Assembly: GCF_030845995.1 (NCBI RefSeq)
Contig: NZ_CP132719.1
Location: 3,014,441 to 3,078,440 of the forward strand
DNA: 64,000 nt
Reading direction: 5' to 3'
From: Geothrix sp. 21YS21S-4
GTDB lineage: Bacteria > Acidobacteriota > Holophagae > Holophagales > Holophagaceae
Shown here: one piece after another, positions 15,864-26,637 of the stretch
Numbering within the stretch: position 1 is the first letter of the stretch
Layout: the number at the start of each line of letters is the position of its first letter
Translations under genes and position numbers: made by a program
Notes under the pieces: model-generated
Told to the model about the DNA's origin: nothing
Databases searched by the model: none
Seen by the model: the letters and a program-made list of their open reading frames with translations, nothing else

Positions 15864-16669
15864 CGCTGTTTCTCCTGATGGCGGTTCCGGCGCTGATCGC
15901 CCCCGCCTCGCCCGACCTCCTCTCCGCCCCCGCGGAAAGCCCTTCCGAAGCGCTGTTCCGGGCCGGCCGCGACCTGCGGTACGCCCAGCGGTGGTTCGAG
16001 GCGTCCCAGGTCTACCGCAGCCTGATCCAGAGCTACCCGACCTCCTCCCGCATCCCCGACGCCCGCTACTGGCTGGCCTCCTGCCTGGAGCAGGACCAGC
16101 GCTGGGACGACGCCGTCCGGGCCTACACCGAGTTCCTGGAGAAGCACCCCGACCAGCGCCTCCTCGGCAAGGAAGCCCGGCTGAACCGCGTCCGCTGCTG
16201 GGGCGTGCGCCAGTGGGACAGTCCCGCCGCCACCAACGGCCTGGTGGGCGCCCTTGCCGACGACCGCGAGGACGTGCGGATCGCCGCCGCGCTCCAATTG
16301 GCCAAGCGCCGCGACGGCCGCGCGATCCCGGTTCTCCAAATGGGCCTCCGGGCGGACGCCTTCAGCGAGGCCTGCCGCCTATCCCTGCTGTCCATGGGCG
16401 TCCAGCCCCAGGCCGCGGGTCCCACACAGGGGCGCTTCCTGGTGCTGCGCGTGAAAGAGCGCGCCAAGAGCGAAGCCCTCACCATCCGTCTCGCCCTGGG
16501 CTTGGCCCGCGCGGTGGGCGGCTACCTGTCGGATGAGCAGCTGCAGCAGGCGAAGCGGAAGGGCGTGGACCTGGAACGGCTGATGGACCAGGCCCTGAAC
16601 TCGCCCAAGGGCACCGAGCTCTTCAGCCTCGAGGACGGCAAGAGCACCGTGACGGTGACCGTGGAATAG
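15860..16669 (+). CDS. Exported TPR/HEAT-like protein
   Basis: 269 residues. Signal peptide-like start MTLFLLMAVPALIAPASP with cleavage likely near residue 20-25. Then TPR/YbgF-type repeats (AQRWFEASQVYRSLIQSYP, YWLASCLEQDQRWDDAVRAY) and a HEAT-like stretch (DREDVRIAAALQLAKR, AIPVLQMGLRADAF). The C-terminus ends with a beta-like TVTVTVE. Overlaps the upstream putative anti-sigma gene by ATGA, so it belongs to the same operon and may be a periplasmic partner that senses or transmits envelope state. Function unproven. Confidence 0.6.
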   Translation: MTLFLLMAVPALIAPASPDLLSAPAESPSEALFRAGRDLRYAQRWFEASQVYRSLIQSYPTSSRIPDARYWLASCLEQDQRWDDAVRAYTEFLEKHPDQRLLGKEARLNRVRCWGVRQWDSPAATNGLVGALADDREDVRIAAALQLAKRRDGRAIPVLQMGLRADAFSEACRLSLLSMGVQPQAAGPTQGRFLVLRVKERAKSEALTIRLALGLARAVGGYLSDEQLQQAKRKGVDLERLMDQALNSPKGTELFSLEDGKSTVTVTVE

Positions 16670-16690
16670 CCGGATAAGCTGGATCTGACC

Positions 16691-18495
<1,805 letters not shown>

Positions 18496-18496
<1 letters not shown>

Positions 18497-19560
18497 TGCT
18501 GCGGTCGGACTTCCACTTCGATCTCCCCCCGGATCTCATCGCGCAGCACCCCGCGAAGGACCGCGACGGCGCGCGGCTGCTGGTGGTGGACGCCCCGTCC
18601 GGCACCTGGTCGCACCGCGGGATCCGCGACCTTCCAGAGCTCGTGCCCACGGGCAGCCTGTGCATCCCCAACGACGTGCGGGTGCGCCACGCCCGGCTGT
18701 TCCTGCGGCGGTCGGGCGGAGGCGCGGGAGAGGCCCTCCTGTTGCGCAGCCTGGGCGAAGGCCGCTTCGAGGCCCTGATCCGCCCCGGCGCTCGGCTGAA
18801 ACCCGGCGCATCGGCCACGGTGGTGGATCCCGCTTCCGGCGCGGAACTGGCCCGGCTCGACGTCCTGGAGACGCTCCCCGAAGGCCTGCGGAGGGTGCGG
18901 GTCCACGCGGATCACGGCCTCGACTGGGACGAGATCGACCGGATCGGCCGGCTGCCCCTGCCGCCCTACATCGAGCACGCGGCGGAAGCCGAGGACGAGA
19001 CCCGCTACCAGACCGTGTTCGCCGCGGCGGAAGGCGAAGCGGTGGCGGCCCCCACGGCGGGGCTCCACTTCACGCCCGCGCTGATCTCCGCCCTCGAATC
19101 GCGCGGTTGCGGCTGGCATCCGGTGCGGCTCCACGTGGGGCTCGGCACCTTCCGGCCCATGACCGCCGACCGCCTCGAAGACCACGCCATGCACGAGGAG
19201 CGCTTCGAGATCCCCGCGGCCACGGCCGTCGCCCTGGAGCCCGTCCTGCGGGACCGCTCCCGGCCCGTGCTGTGCGTGGGCACAACCTCCCTGCGCACCC
19301 TCGAAGGCGCCTGGGACGGCGCGAGCCTGGCGCGGGAGGGCGCCACGCGGCTGTTCATCACGCCCGGCTACTGCCTCCGCACCGCCGACCACCTGCTGAC
19401 GAACTTCCACCTGCCGGAGAGCACCCTGTTCGTCCTGGTGTCGGCGCTCCTGGGCCTCGACCTCGCCCAGGCGGCCTACGCCGAAGCGGTGAAGGCGCGG
19501 TACCGGTTCTTCAGCTACGGCGACGCCATGCTGATCTTGAACGCGCGGTCGTCCGGCTAG
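18496..19560 (+). CDS. queA: tRNA preQ1(34) S-adenosylmethionine ribosyltransferase-isomerase
   Basis: 354 residues, normal QueA length. Recognisable segments: FDLPPDLIAQHPAKDRDGAR at the N-terminus, PLPPYIEHAAEAEDETRYQTVFA, AAPTAGLHFTPALI, HVGLGTFRPMTADRLEDHAMH, and TPGYCLRTADHLLTNFHLP with STLFVLVSALLG. QueA transfers the ribosyl part of SAM to preQ1 in tRNA, giving epoxyqueuosine. The ATG overlaps the msbA stop, so translation is coupled. It converges on the small membrane protein gene ending at 19557. Confidence 0.95.
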
Positions 19561-19904
19561 AGGTATTCCACGAACTGGTGGATTACCGGGATGCGATGGC
19601 GCTTGCCCTTGGTGGCCTGGAGGATGCTCGTCACCGACATGCCCAGGCACCACAGGAGCCACAGCGGCAGGAAGAACCGGACGGAGATGGGCCCGAAGAT
19701 CGGGAACAGGCCCAGGATCAGCATCGCCAGGGTGACGGAGCACTCCGTGAAGGCCAGGATCACGCCCTGGCGCGCGTGCCACAGGAGCTCGGGATCCTCG
19801 CGGTTGCGCATGTAGGGCAGGAAGGCCCAGGGACCCGCGTAGCACAGGATCAGGTCTCGCAGGCGCTCCCCGACGTAGAGGGGAGTCTGGACATCCACGG
19901 GCAC
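19557..19904 (-). CDS. Small DUF4870/Tic20-like membrane protein
   Basis: 115 residues from GTG 19904, chosen because GGAGG lies five bases upstream. It contains DPELLWHARQGVILAFTE, the conserved HARQG segment of the DUF4870/Tic20-like family, and three or four hydrophobic segments (LILCYAGPWAFLPYM, VTLAMLILGLFPIFG, FLPLWLLWCLGMSVTSI). Inner membrane. Function of the family is not established. It lies 26 bases after the TauE-type permease gene on the same strand and overlaps the 3' end of queA by 4 bases. Confidence 0.7.
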   Translation of the reverse strand: MPVDVQTPLYVGERLRDLILCYAGPWAFLPYMRNREDPELLWHARQGVILAFTECSVTLAMLILGLFPIFGPISVRFFLPLWLLWCLGMSVTSILQATKGKRHRIPVIHQFVEYL

Positions 19905-19930
19905 GGCAACCTCCGGCTCGAGGATAGCGC

Positions 19931-20719
19931 CTAGCGTCCCCGCAGGGCCACCAGCAGAGCCATCAGGAGCAACACCACCGCGTAGCTCTGCTTCAGCCTG
20001 GCGCCCCGGATCCGGGTGGCCGCGCGGGCGCCGGCGAGGGCCCCGACCGCGAATCCCCCTGCCACGCCCGCGATCACCACCCACGGCAGCCCGCCCTGGG
20101 CCTTGGCGTACACGTAGACCCCCGGCAGGCCGATGGGCGGAAGCAGCATCATCAGGCTGGTGAGCTGCGCTTCGTGCTGGGTCATCCGGAACCGCGCCGC
20201 CAGCAGGGGAATCACCACCACCGCGCCGCCCAAGCCCGTCAGGCCCGACACCACCCCCGCCAGCAGACCGATGGGAAGGCCCCAGGACCACAGGCCCGTG
20301 GACAGGTCCAGGGGCTCGATGCTGCGGTCCACCGCCGGCGGTTCCGCCCGGGAGAAGGTCTTGAGGGCGAGGAACACCAGGAAGGCGGCGTACCCCCAGC
20401 GGAGGGTCTCGGAGGGAATGAGGTTGGCGACCTGCGCCCCGCCGTAGATCCCGAACAGGAAAGCCAGGACCAGAACGCCCACCAGCCGCACGCTGCTGTG
20501 GATCCCCCGGCTGCGGTACTGGAGCACGGCGGGCAGTCCCGTGGGCAGCAGCATGGCCGCGAGGGTGGCCCCCTGCGCGCGGTGCTGGTCGAGGTGCAGG
20601 ACCGCGGCCAGGAGCGGGACCATCACGCTTCCGCCTCCCACGCCGAACAGCCCCGAGAGAAGCCCCCCGCACAGCCCCGTTCCCAGGCCGGCCAGAAAGG
20701 GGTGCGAATCCGCGAGCAC
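19931..20719 (-). CDS. TauE/SafE family sulfite/organosulfonate exporter-type permease
   Basis: 262 residues from GTG 20719 with GGGAGG four bases upstream; an ATG at 20791 in frame lacks a ribosome binding site and overlaps the divergent gene region. The two family repeats are clear: GGLLSGLFGVGGGSVMVPLL near the N-terminus and GVVSGLTGLGGAVVVIPLLA at about 165-185, each followed by a helix with TSLMMLLP or TLAAMLLP. Eight or so membrane segments. TauE/SafE proteins export sulfoacetate, sulfite or related anions; the substrate here is unknown. Confidence 0.85.
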   Translation of the reverse strand: MLADSHPFLAGLGTGLCGGLLSGLFGVGGGSVMVPLLAAVLHLDQHRAQGATLAAMLLPTGLPAVLQYRSRGIHSSVRLVGVLVLAFLFGIYGGAQVANLIPSETLRWGYAAFLVFLALKTFSRAEPPAVDRSIEPLDLSTGLWSWGLPIGLLAGVVSGLTGLGGAVVVIPLLAARFRMTQHEAQLTSLMMLLPPIGLPGVYVYAKAQGGLPWVVIAGVAGGFAVGALAGARAATRIRGARLKQSYAVVLLLMALLVALRGR

Positions 20720-20811
20720 GGGACCTCCCAGGGAGGGAACCCGCCGCGGGCCGGCGCCCCTTTCCTGATTCTCGCGTCCGCTGTGGTCCAATGGAAGTCC
20801 GGAGGCCCAGG

Positions 20812-21591
20812 GTGCAGCTCCAGTTCAACGACGACGTGGTGCTCGACAGCCGGCGGGCGGTGTGGCTGCCGCGCCAGCGGACCCTCGTCCTGTCGGACCT
20901 CTTCTTCGGGCTGGGAGCCGCGCGCCGCCGCCGGCCGGATCCCCTGCCCGCCGCCCCCCAGCTCGAGATCTGGGAGCGCCTGTTCAGCCTCATCGACGAC
21001 CACGATCCGGCCCAGATCGCCCTGCTCGGCGACCTCAAGCCCAACCAGGGCTCCCTGGAGGGCGACGAGGCGGACGAGCTGCGCACCATCTTCCGCAAGC
21101 TCCAGGGCGGAGGACGCCAGGTGGTGCAGGTGGTGGGCCACCCCGAGCGCAGCGGCGGACCCGCCCTCCAGGGGACGGGCATCCAGCCGGTGGAGCAGCA
21201 CCGCGTGGGTCCCTTCACCCTGATGCACCGCCGCCGGATCTTCGTCTATCCCCGCCACGACTCGTCCCAGGGCTTCTGGATCAACGGCGGCGTGCACCCC
21301 CTCTTCGCGGTCCCCGGCCCCGGCCCCACCGGGGAGCCCGATTGGATGCGCCTTCCGGCCTTCCTCTACACCGGCTTCGCCCTGGTCATGCCGCCCTTCG
21401 TCAGCTACGCCCAGGGCTTCGAGGTCATCCAGGGCGAGCGCCTGCCGCGCCAGGCCCGCGCCTGGAAGCTGCTGGCGGACCGGCTCAGCCCCCTGGACCT
21501 GACGCAACTCCCGCCGGCCCCGGAGCACCTCCGCACCCTCACGCGGCCGGTCCGGAAATCCCGGGAACCCGGCGCCAAGCCCGCGGAATAG
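20812..21591 (+). CDS. Degenerate ligase-associated-type metallophosphoesterase
   Basis: 259 residues from GTG 20812, which has GGAGG six bases upstream (20801-20805); the ATG at 20791 adds 7 residues but has no ribosome binding site. Layout follows the PdeM/DNA-ligase-associated phosphoesterases: LVLSDLFFGLGAARRR (normally D-x-H), ALLGDLKPNQGS (GD-x-x-H), VVGHPERSGG (normally GNHD) and INGGVHPLF (normally GH-x-H). Several metal-binding His and Asn residues are therefore missing or displaced, so catalytic activity is doubtful. No neighbouring ligase or helicase gene is present. Divergent from the TauE gene. Confidence 0.65.
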   Translation: MQLQFNDDVVLDSRRAVWLPRQRTLVLSDLFFGLGAARRRRPDPLPAAPQLEIWERLFSLIDDHDPAQIALLGDLKPNQGSLEGDEADELRTIFRKLQGGGRQVVQVVGHPERSGGPALQGTGIQPVEQHRVGPFTLMHRRRIFVYPRHDSSQGFWINGGVHPLFAVPGPGPTGEPDWMRLPAFLYTGFALVMPPFVSYAQGFEVIQGERLPRQARAWKLLADRLSPLDLTQLPPAPEHLRTLTRPVRKSREPGAKPAE

Positions 21592-21593
21592 GC

Positions 21594-22076
21594 CTACTTC
21601 TTCTTGGCCTTCGGCAGGCCCGCCCCGCCGCGGAACGCCCGGCCGTCGTCCAGCTGGAGGTCCCAACCCAGCCGGTCGCCCTTTTTCAGGCCCACCCGCT
21701 TGAAGGTGCCGGCGGGAAATTCGATGAAGTGGCGGGCGGGCACCATGCCGCCGTAGGTGGGGCAGTCGTCGCCGCGCATGGGGCTGCAGGGCGGGACCTG
21801 CTCGGCGGTCTCCACCACGCGCCCTTCGGCGTCCACCCACGCCACGTCCAGGGCGATCAGGCAGTTCTTCATCCAGATGGCGTGGCTGCCGTCCTCGCCG
21901 TAGACGAAGAACATGCAGCGGTCCTTCGCCAGGCTCTGGCGGTACATCAGGCCCTTGGCCTTCTCGGGTTCCGTGGAGGCCACCTCGGCCATGAACGCCG
22001 TCTGCTTGAAGGCGACGGTACCCCCGCCTCCCGCCAGCAGCGGCAGGGACAGCAGGGCGGCGAAGAATGGGCGCAT
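21594..22076 (-). CDS. DUF192 family exported protein
   Basis: 160 residues. Signal peptide-like start MRPFFAALLSLPLLAGGGG. The DUF192 core is clear: EPEKAKGLMYRQSLAKDRCMFFVY, IWMKNCLIALDVAWVDAEG, CPTYGGMVPARHFIEFPAG and GLKKGDRLG. The family is widespread, often exported, with unknown biochemical role. CAGGAG precedes the ATG. Converges on the metallophosphoesterase-like gene with 2 bases between stops and is divergent from the DUF5916 gene. Confidence 0.85.
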   Translation of the reverse strand: MRPFFAALLSLPLLAGGGGTVAFKQTAFMAEVASTEPEKAKGLMYRQSLAKDRCMFFVYGEDGSHAIWMKNCLIALDVAWVDAEGRVVETAEQVPPCSPMRGDDCPTYGGMVPARHFIEFPAGTFKRVGLKKGDRLGWDLQLDDGRAFRGGAGLPKAKKK

Positions 22077-22161
22077 GCGGACTCCTGGGGGCTCCATTAT
22101 CCGCGAAGTGCCGCGAACCCGGATCATTATACCTCGCAAGATGTGGCACCCTGGAGGGGCC

Positions 22162-24603
22162 ATGCGTTCCTTCGCTTTGCCGCCCTTGGTCCTTCCCCTG
22201 CTCTGCGCGCATCTCATCGCGGTGGGCCCGGACGCGGGCCTTCGCGCCCTGCGCACCCGAGAGGCCATCCGCCTCGACGGCCGCCTGGACGAGGCCGTCT
22301 GGCGGGAAGCGGCCTGCGCCTCGGACTTCACGCAGGAGTGGCCCCAGCGCGGCCGGCCCGCCCGGCAGCGCACCGAGGTGCGCTGCCTCTACGACGACCG
22401 CTTCCTCTACGTGGGCGCGCGGATGCACCACGACCGCGCCCTCGACGGCGGCCGCGCCACGGTGGTGCGCCGGCTCCACCGCCGAGACCAGGACAGTCAG
22501 GGGGACTGGTTCGGCGTGGCCCTGGACACCACCTGCGACCGCCGCACCGCCCTCGTCTTCGAGGTGAACGCCGCCGGCGTGCAGAAGGACCAAGTCATCT
22601 ACGGCGACACCACCTTCGACGCGAGCTGGGACGGCGTATGGGAAAGCGCCGTCTCCACGGACGAGGAGGGCTGGACGGCGGAGTTGAAGATCCCGCTGTC
22701 CCTGCTCCGCTTCCGGGCCGGCGGCGGCCCGCTCGCCTGGGGCGTGAACTTCAGCCGCGTGGATCAGGGCGCGCTGCGGGAATCGACCCGCTGGAAGGTG
22801 GTGCCCCGCGGCGAGAACGGATTCGTCAGCCGCTTCCCGGACCTCACGGGCCTGGAGGGCCTGGCGCCCCAGCCGCGGCGGGAGTTCATCCCCTACCTGG
22901 GCGCCTCCCGGAAATTCGAAACCGCCCGCGCCTTCGACGACCGCCGGTTCGAAGGGCGCGCCGGCTTGGACGCCCGCTGGAGCCCCGATTCCCACAGCCA
23001 AGTGGACCTCTCCGTCCGCCCCGACTTCGGGCAGGTGGAGGTGGACCAGACGGTGCTCAACCTCGGCACCGTGGAGACCTTCTTCCCCGAGAAGCGGCCG
23101 TTCTTCCTCGAAGGCATGGACGTGTTCCGGGTGGCGGGGCCCGATCTCCTCTACAGCCGTCGAATTGGACATGGATTGTCCGATCCGGATCTGAATCCTG
23201 GCGAGACCTTGCAGGACCGGCCCGGCGCCACCGACATCACCGCCGCCGCGAAGTACACCGCCAAGTACGCGTCGGGCACCAACCTCGGGATCCTGGGCGC
23301 CAGCGTGGAACCGGCGCGCGCCACGCTCCAGGACGCGGAAGGCAGGTCCTTCCCGCGCGAGATCTCCCCCCTTTCCAACTTCGGCGTGGTCCGCGTCCAG
23401 CAGTTGATGGACGGGCGCGGGAGCTACCTCGGCGGGTTCGTGTCGGAGATGCGGCAGGCCGGCCCCGAAGGGCGCGCCGCCCAGGTCCAGGCGGTGGACG
23501 GGGCCTACACGACGCAGGACCGCGGGGGCCTGCTGGAGGCCACCCTCGTCCGCAGCCAGGCGGGGCCCAAGGACGACCAGGCCCAGGGCTGGCGCGGCCG
23601 GCTGCGGGCCCACGGGGAATGGCGCAGCGGCTGGAGCGCGGAGTTCCAGGCCATCAACGCCAGCCGCGACTACGATCCCAACGACGTGGGCTACCTCAAC
23701 CGCGCGGACGAGCGGAAGACCTACGCCGAACTCGCGCGCCGCTGGGATCGCACCTGGGGCGTCCTGCGCAACTGGGAGTGGGGCGTGGCCCACACCGCCG
23801 CCCAGGACCAGGCGGGGCGCACGTTCCAGCGCAGCCTCAACACCTGGGCCCGCACCGACTTCACCAACTTCGTCTCCCTGTGGGGCGGCGGCGGCGTGGA
23901 CCTGGCCGCCGACGACGATCGGGAGCTGCGCACCTACACGGAGCCCTGCAAGAAGTACCTGGCCCGGCCCAGCCTGCCCTGGGCGAACCTCGGCATCGAC
24001 ACGCCGGGCAACCGGCCGTGGTACCTCAAGCTCACCACCAGCCGCTCCTGGTCGGAGGGCGGGCCGTCCACGGATGCCACCCTGTTCCAGATCGTGAAGC
24101 CCGCGGACCGGATGGAGCTCCAGTTCTCGACCTCCATCAGCCGGGAGGAAGGCGAGCTGAAGTGGCTGGAGACGCCCGCCACCACACCCATCGTGGGCCT
24201 CCGCCGCCTCAGCCAGTTCAACCAGACCCTGCGCGTGGCCTACGCGTTTCATCCCAACCTGACCGTCCAGCTGTTCAGCCAGTGGCTGGCCGCCAACTGG
24301 AACTACCGCGACCTGAAGCACTACGTGGACGACCAGACCCTGGCCTCGGGCCTGCCCGACGACCAGCCGCTGGGCACCAGTCCCGAGACCGCCTTCAGCT
24401 ACCGCACCTGGAACGTGAACCTGATCACGCGCTGGGAATTCCGGCCGGGCTCCGCCTTCTTCCTGGTCTACACCCACGGGGCGAGCACGGACGCCCTCAT
24501 CAACGACCGGGCCAGCCTGTCGCCCCGCCCGGACCTCGCCATCCTCCGCCGCCTCCCGTCGGACGACATCGTCCAGGCCAAGATCAGCTGGCTGTTTCGC
24601 TGA
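22162..24603 (+). CDS. DUF5916 outer-membrane protein with N-terminal CBM9-like domain
   Basis: 813 residues from ATG 22162 with TGGAGGGG upstream. Signal peptide at 1-20 (FALPPLVLPLLCAHLIA). Residues ~30-210 form a CBM9-like carbohydrate-binding domain (AIRLDGRLDEAVWREA, RFLYVGARMHHD, GWTAELKIPLSLLRF). The DUF5916 hallmark FFPEKRPFFLEGMDVF is at about 307-322. The remainder is rich in alternating aromatic/polar strands (WRSGWSAEFQAINASRDYDP, WEFRPGSAFFLVYTHG), and it ends in a terminal aromatic residue-containing strand (ISWLFR), as in outer-membrane beta-barrels. Likely binds or passes oligosaccharides or other ligands; the true role is unknown. It overlaps the convergent aminotransferase gene by 20 bases. 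Confidence 0.85.
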   Translation: MRSFALPPLVLPLLCAHLIAVGPDAGLRALRTREAIRLDGRLDEAVWREAACASDFTQEWPQRGRPARQRTEVRCLYDDRFLYVGARMHHDRALDGGRATVVRRLHRRDQDSQGDWFGVALDTTCDRRTALVFEVNAAGVQKDQVIYGDTTFDASWDGVWESAVSTDEEGWTAELKIPLSLLRFRAGGGPLAWGVNFSRVDQGALRESTRWKVVPRGENGFVSRFPDLTGLEGLAPQPRREFIPYLGASRKFETARAFDDRRFEGRAGLDARWSPDSHSQVDLSVRPDFGQVEVDQTVLNLGTVETFFPEKRPFFLEGMDVFRVAGPDLLYSRRIGHGLSDPDLNPGETLQDRPGATDITAAAKYTAKYASGTNLGILGASVEPARATLQDAEGRSFPREISPLSNFGVVRVQQLMDGRGSYLGGFVSEMRQAGPEGRAAQVQAVDGAYTTQDRGGLLEATLVRSQAGPKDDQAQGWRGRLRAHGEWRSGWSAEFQAINASRDYDPNDVGYLNRADERKTYAELARRWDRTWGVLRNWEWGVAHTAAQDQAGRTFQRSLNTWARTDFTNFVSLWGGGGVDLAADDDRELRTYTEPCKKYLARPSLPWANLGIDTPGNRPWYLKLTTSRSWSEGGPSTDATLFQIVKPADRMELQFSTSISREEGELKWLETPATTPIVGLRRLSQFNQTLRVAYAFHPNLTVQLFSQWLAANWNYRDLKHYVDDQTLASGLPDDQPLGTSPETAFSYRTWNVNLITRWEFRPGSAFFLVYTHGASTDALINDRASLSPRPDLAILRRLPSDDIVQAKISWLFR

Positions 24604-25798
24604 GCCACGCCGCGACGCGATCCGCGTCGGCCTCCGTGTGGAACCCGTGGAAGGCGATGCGGAGGTAGCCCTCGCGCACCGACGCGAAGACGCCGTGGCG
24701 GTAGCCGCTGTGAAGGAGCGCCTGCATGCGGTCCGCGCCGCGGCCTTCGTGATGGAAGCCGAGGATGGAGCCCAGGCGTCCGGCCCCCAGAAGCGCTTCC
24801 AGGCGCTCGGCGTCGGCGGCCCACGAGGACCCGCGCAGTCCCGCCAGGAGCCGCCGCTGGAGTTCGCCCACATGAGCGGAGATGGCGGGCACGCCCGCGC
24901 CGTTGATCAGGCGGAGGGATTCTCCGAGGGCGGAGGTCAGCAGCAGATTGGGACCGCCCGGCTCCAGCGATCGGCCATCCGGCAACCAGGCGCGGTTGAA
25001 GTCCGTGGACGGCCGCGAGAAGTCCGTGGCCTCCTCCACCGACAGCCATGTGCCCGAAGGCGACAAGGACTGTCGAAACGCCTCTTCCGTCCACAGGAGG
25101 CCCAGCCCCTGGGGCGCCAGCAGGCCCTTGTGGACGCCGGTGGCGAACGCGGCCAGCCCCTCCAGGTTTCCGGGCACGGTTCCTGCGGCCTGGATCCCGT
25201 CCACCACCAGGTGGACGCCCCGCTCCCGGCAGCCCGCCGCGAGCCGCCCCAGGTCGAGCTTGAGCCCGTCCTGGAAGCGCACCCAGGAGACGGCAAGGAT
25301 CCGCGTGCGGGGTCCCAGGGCCTCCAGCAGCCGGGCCTCGGGGTTCACCCCCAGCGTGGGCGGCGCGCTGGCCCAGGCTTCAGCCCCGGCGGAGTGGCCC
25401 TCCCACAGCGGCACCTCGCGGAACGCCACGCCTCGGTTGCGAAGGGCCAGCCAGGGCCACGCGTTGGAGGGGAACTCGCCCAGCGGCGCCACCACCTCGT
25501 CTCCCGCGTGCCACGGAAAGCCCTGGGCCACCGCCAGAAGGCCGGTGGAGGTGCTGGCGCACAGGCTGACGTCCTCGGGCCGGCCGCCGAGCAGGGCCGC
25601 GCCCTCCCGCCGCGCCGCCGAGGGCAGGCCCTGGAAATCCTCCTCCCAGCGCACCTCCCAGGGCCGCAGCTCCTTGCCGAGAAACGCGGCTGCCGCCTCC
25701 GCCGCGGCGCGGGGAATGGGTCCTTCGGAGCAGTGCATCACCCACAGCCGGGCCGGATCCAGGTCGAACAGGGCCGGAGCGAGGGGGGGAGCGCTCAT
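24584..25798 (-). CDS. Class V PLP-dependent aminotransferase/desulfurase-like enzyme
   Basis: 404 residues. Class V fold features: [14 protein letters not shown] at the N-terminus, [19 protein letters not shown] as cofactor-binding segment, [18 protein letters not shown] with the PLP-ring Asp, and [15 protein letters not shown] with the Schiff-base Lys. C-terminus [21 protein letters not shown] is typical. Might act as a cysteine desulfurase, kynureninase-like or isopenicillin N epimerase-like enzyme; no clear active-site Cys loop for a desulfurase is visible. Its start overlaps the thyX stop by ATGA, so the two genes are cotranscribed. Substrate unknown. Confidence 0.8.
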   Translation of the reverse strand: MSAPPLAPALFDLDPARLWVMHCSEGPIPRAAAEAAAAFLGKELRPWEVRWEEDFQGLPSAARREGAALLGGRPEDVSLCASTSTGLLAVAQGFPWHAGDEVVAPLGEFPSNAWPWLALRNRGVAFREVPLWEGHSAGAEAWASAPPTLGVNPEARLLEALGPRTRILAVSWVRFQDGLKLDLGRLAAGCRERGVHLVVDGIQAAGTVPGNLEGLAAFATGVHKGLLAPQGLGLLWTEEAFRQSLSPSGTWLSVEEATDFSRPSTDFNRAWLPDGRSLEPGGPNLLLTSALGESLRLINGAGVPAISAHVGELQRRLLAGLRGSSWAADAERLEALLGAGRLGSILGFHHEGRGADRMQALLHSGYRHGVFASVREGYLRIAFHGFHTEADADRVAAWLSETAS

Positions 25799-26475
25799 CC
25801 CCGACCCGCCGCCAGCAGGGCCTTGAGGCCCACGGGATAGAGGGGTTCCACCACTTCGCGCACCGCGGCGGCGTACTGCTGGATCTCCCACTGGGCGTGG
25901 CCGTCCGCCCGCAGGCGGATGAAGTGGGCCACGGCCTGCAGGCTGACGGTCCAGTAGACCTCCGAGTACAGCGCCACCGGCAGGACGCAGCGGGCCTGCT
26001 CGCGGCAGACGCCCAGGGTCAGCAGTTCCTTGTAGTGGGTCACGGCGCCGCGACAGCTCTCCAGGTAGCTCTCCTGCGCCCGGCCGCGATTCGCTGCGTC
26101 GATCTCGCCCTCGCTGCCCTGCTTGTTCACCTTCGCCTGGCGGCGGAACGCGGCAGGGACGAAGAACTCGTCCTCCGGAAACTCCACGTAGCGGCCGCTG
26201 ATCTCGTTGAACTCCGATCCGATCCGATGCTTCATCCACTGCCGGAACACGAAGATCGGCGCCTTCACGTGCAGCGTCAGCGCCGTATGGCGGAAGGGCG
26301 AGGTGTGCTCGTGCTCCGCCAGATAGGCCACCAGCTTCGCGTCGCCGTCCTCGAAGGCCTCCTTCTTCTTCCCGAAGGACACCCGCGCCGCGTTCACCAC
26401 CGACAGGTCGGAGCCCATGTGGTCCACGAGGCGGACGAAGCCCTTGTCCAGCACCTTGATCTCGGGATTCGCCAT
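25795..26475 (-). CDS. thyX: Flavin-dependent thymidylate synthase ThyX
   Basis: 226 residues. The ThyX motif is present as [15 protein letters not shown] at 82-96 (Lys in place of the usual first Arg), preceded by [20 protein letters not shown] and FVFRQWM, and followed by [19 protein letters not shown] and [18 protein letters not shown]. ThyX makes dTMP from dUMP using FAD, NADPH and methylene-THF, replacing ThyA. ATG 26475 with GGAG a little upstream. Cotranscribed with the class V aminotransferase. Divergent from transaldolase with a 162-base gap. Confidence 0.95.
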   Translation of the reverse strand: MANPEIKVLDKGFVRLVDHMGSDLSVVNAARVSFGKKKEAFEDGDAKLVAYLAEHEHTSPFRHTALTLHVKAPIFVFRQWMKHRIGSEFNEISGRYVEFPEDEFFVPAAFRRQAKVNKQGSEGEIDAANRGRAQESYLESCRGAVTHYKELLTLGVCREQARCVLPVALYSEVYWTVSLQAVAHFIRLRADGHAQWEIQQYAAAVREVVEPLYPVGLKALLAAGRG

Positions 26476-26530
26476 GGAGGACTCCGGGCTTCCAGCTTCG
26501 CGCGACCCCTGGGAGAATGGAAGGTCCGCC

Positions 26531-26587
26531 GGGAGCCCCCTGCAGTTCTTCTTCGCCCCTTCGGGGCTCAGGGCTGGAAGGCCCTGA
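26531..26587 (+). other. Structured leader with echo of the transaldolase start
   Basis: Within the 162-base gap between thyX and the transaldolase gene, 26530-26555 repeats with a few changes the sequence at 26626-26651 that carries the transaldolase ribosome binding site and first codons (GGGAGCC...TGCAGTTCTTC...TCG), but the ATG is CTG. It is followed by two hairpins: GCCCC/GGGGC (26555-26567) and TCAGGGC/GCCCTGA (26568-26587). This looks like a partial duplication of the gene start. Whether it affects expression is unknown. Confidence 0.5.
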
Positions 26588-26637
26588 ACGCTACTCGCGA
26601 CAGTCCCGCATTCGACCCATCTCCCCGGGAGCCACCC

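Noticed and set aside
20623..24873. Minus-strand 1416-codon and plus-strand 1268-codon ORFs across the DUF5916 region
   Set aside because: Both are shadow frames of the DUF192, metallophosphoesterase and DUF5916 genes; they are low in complexity and match no family.
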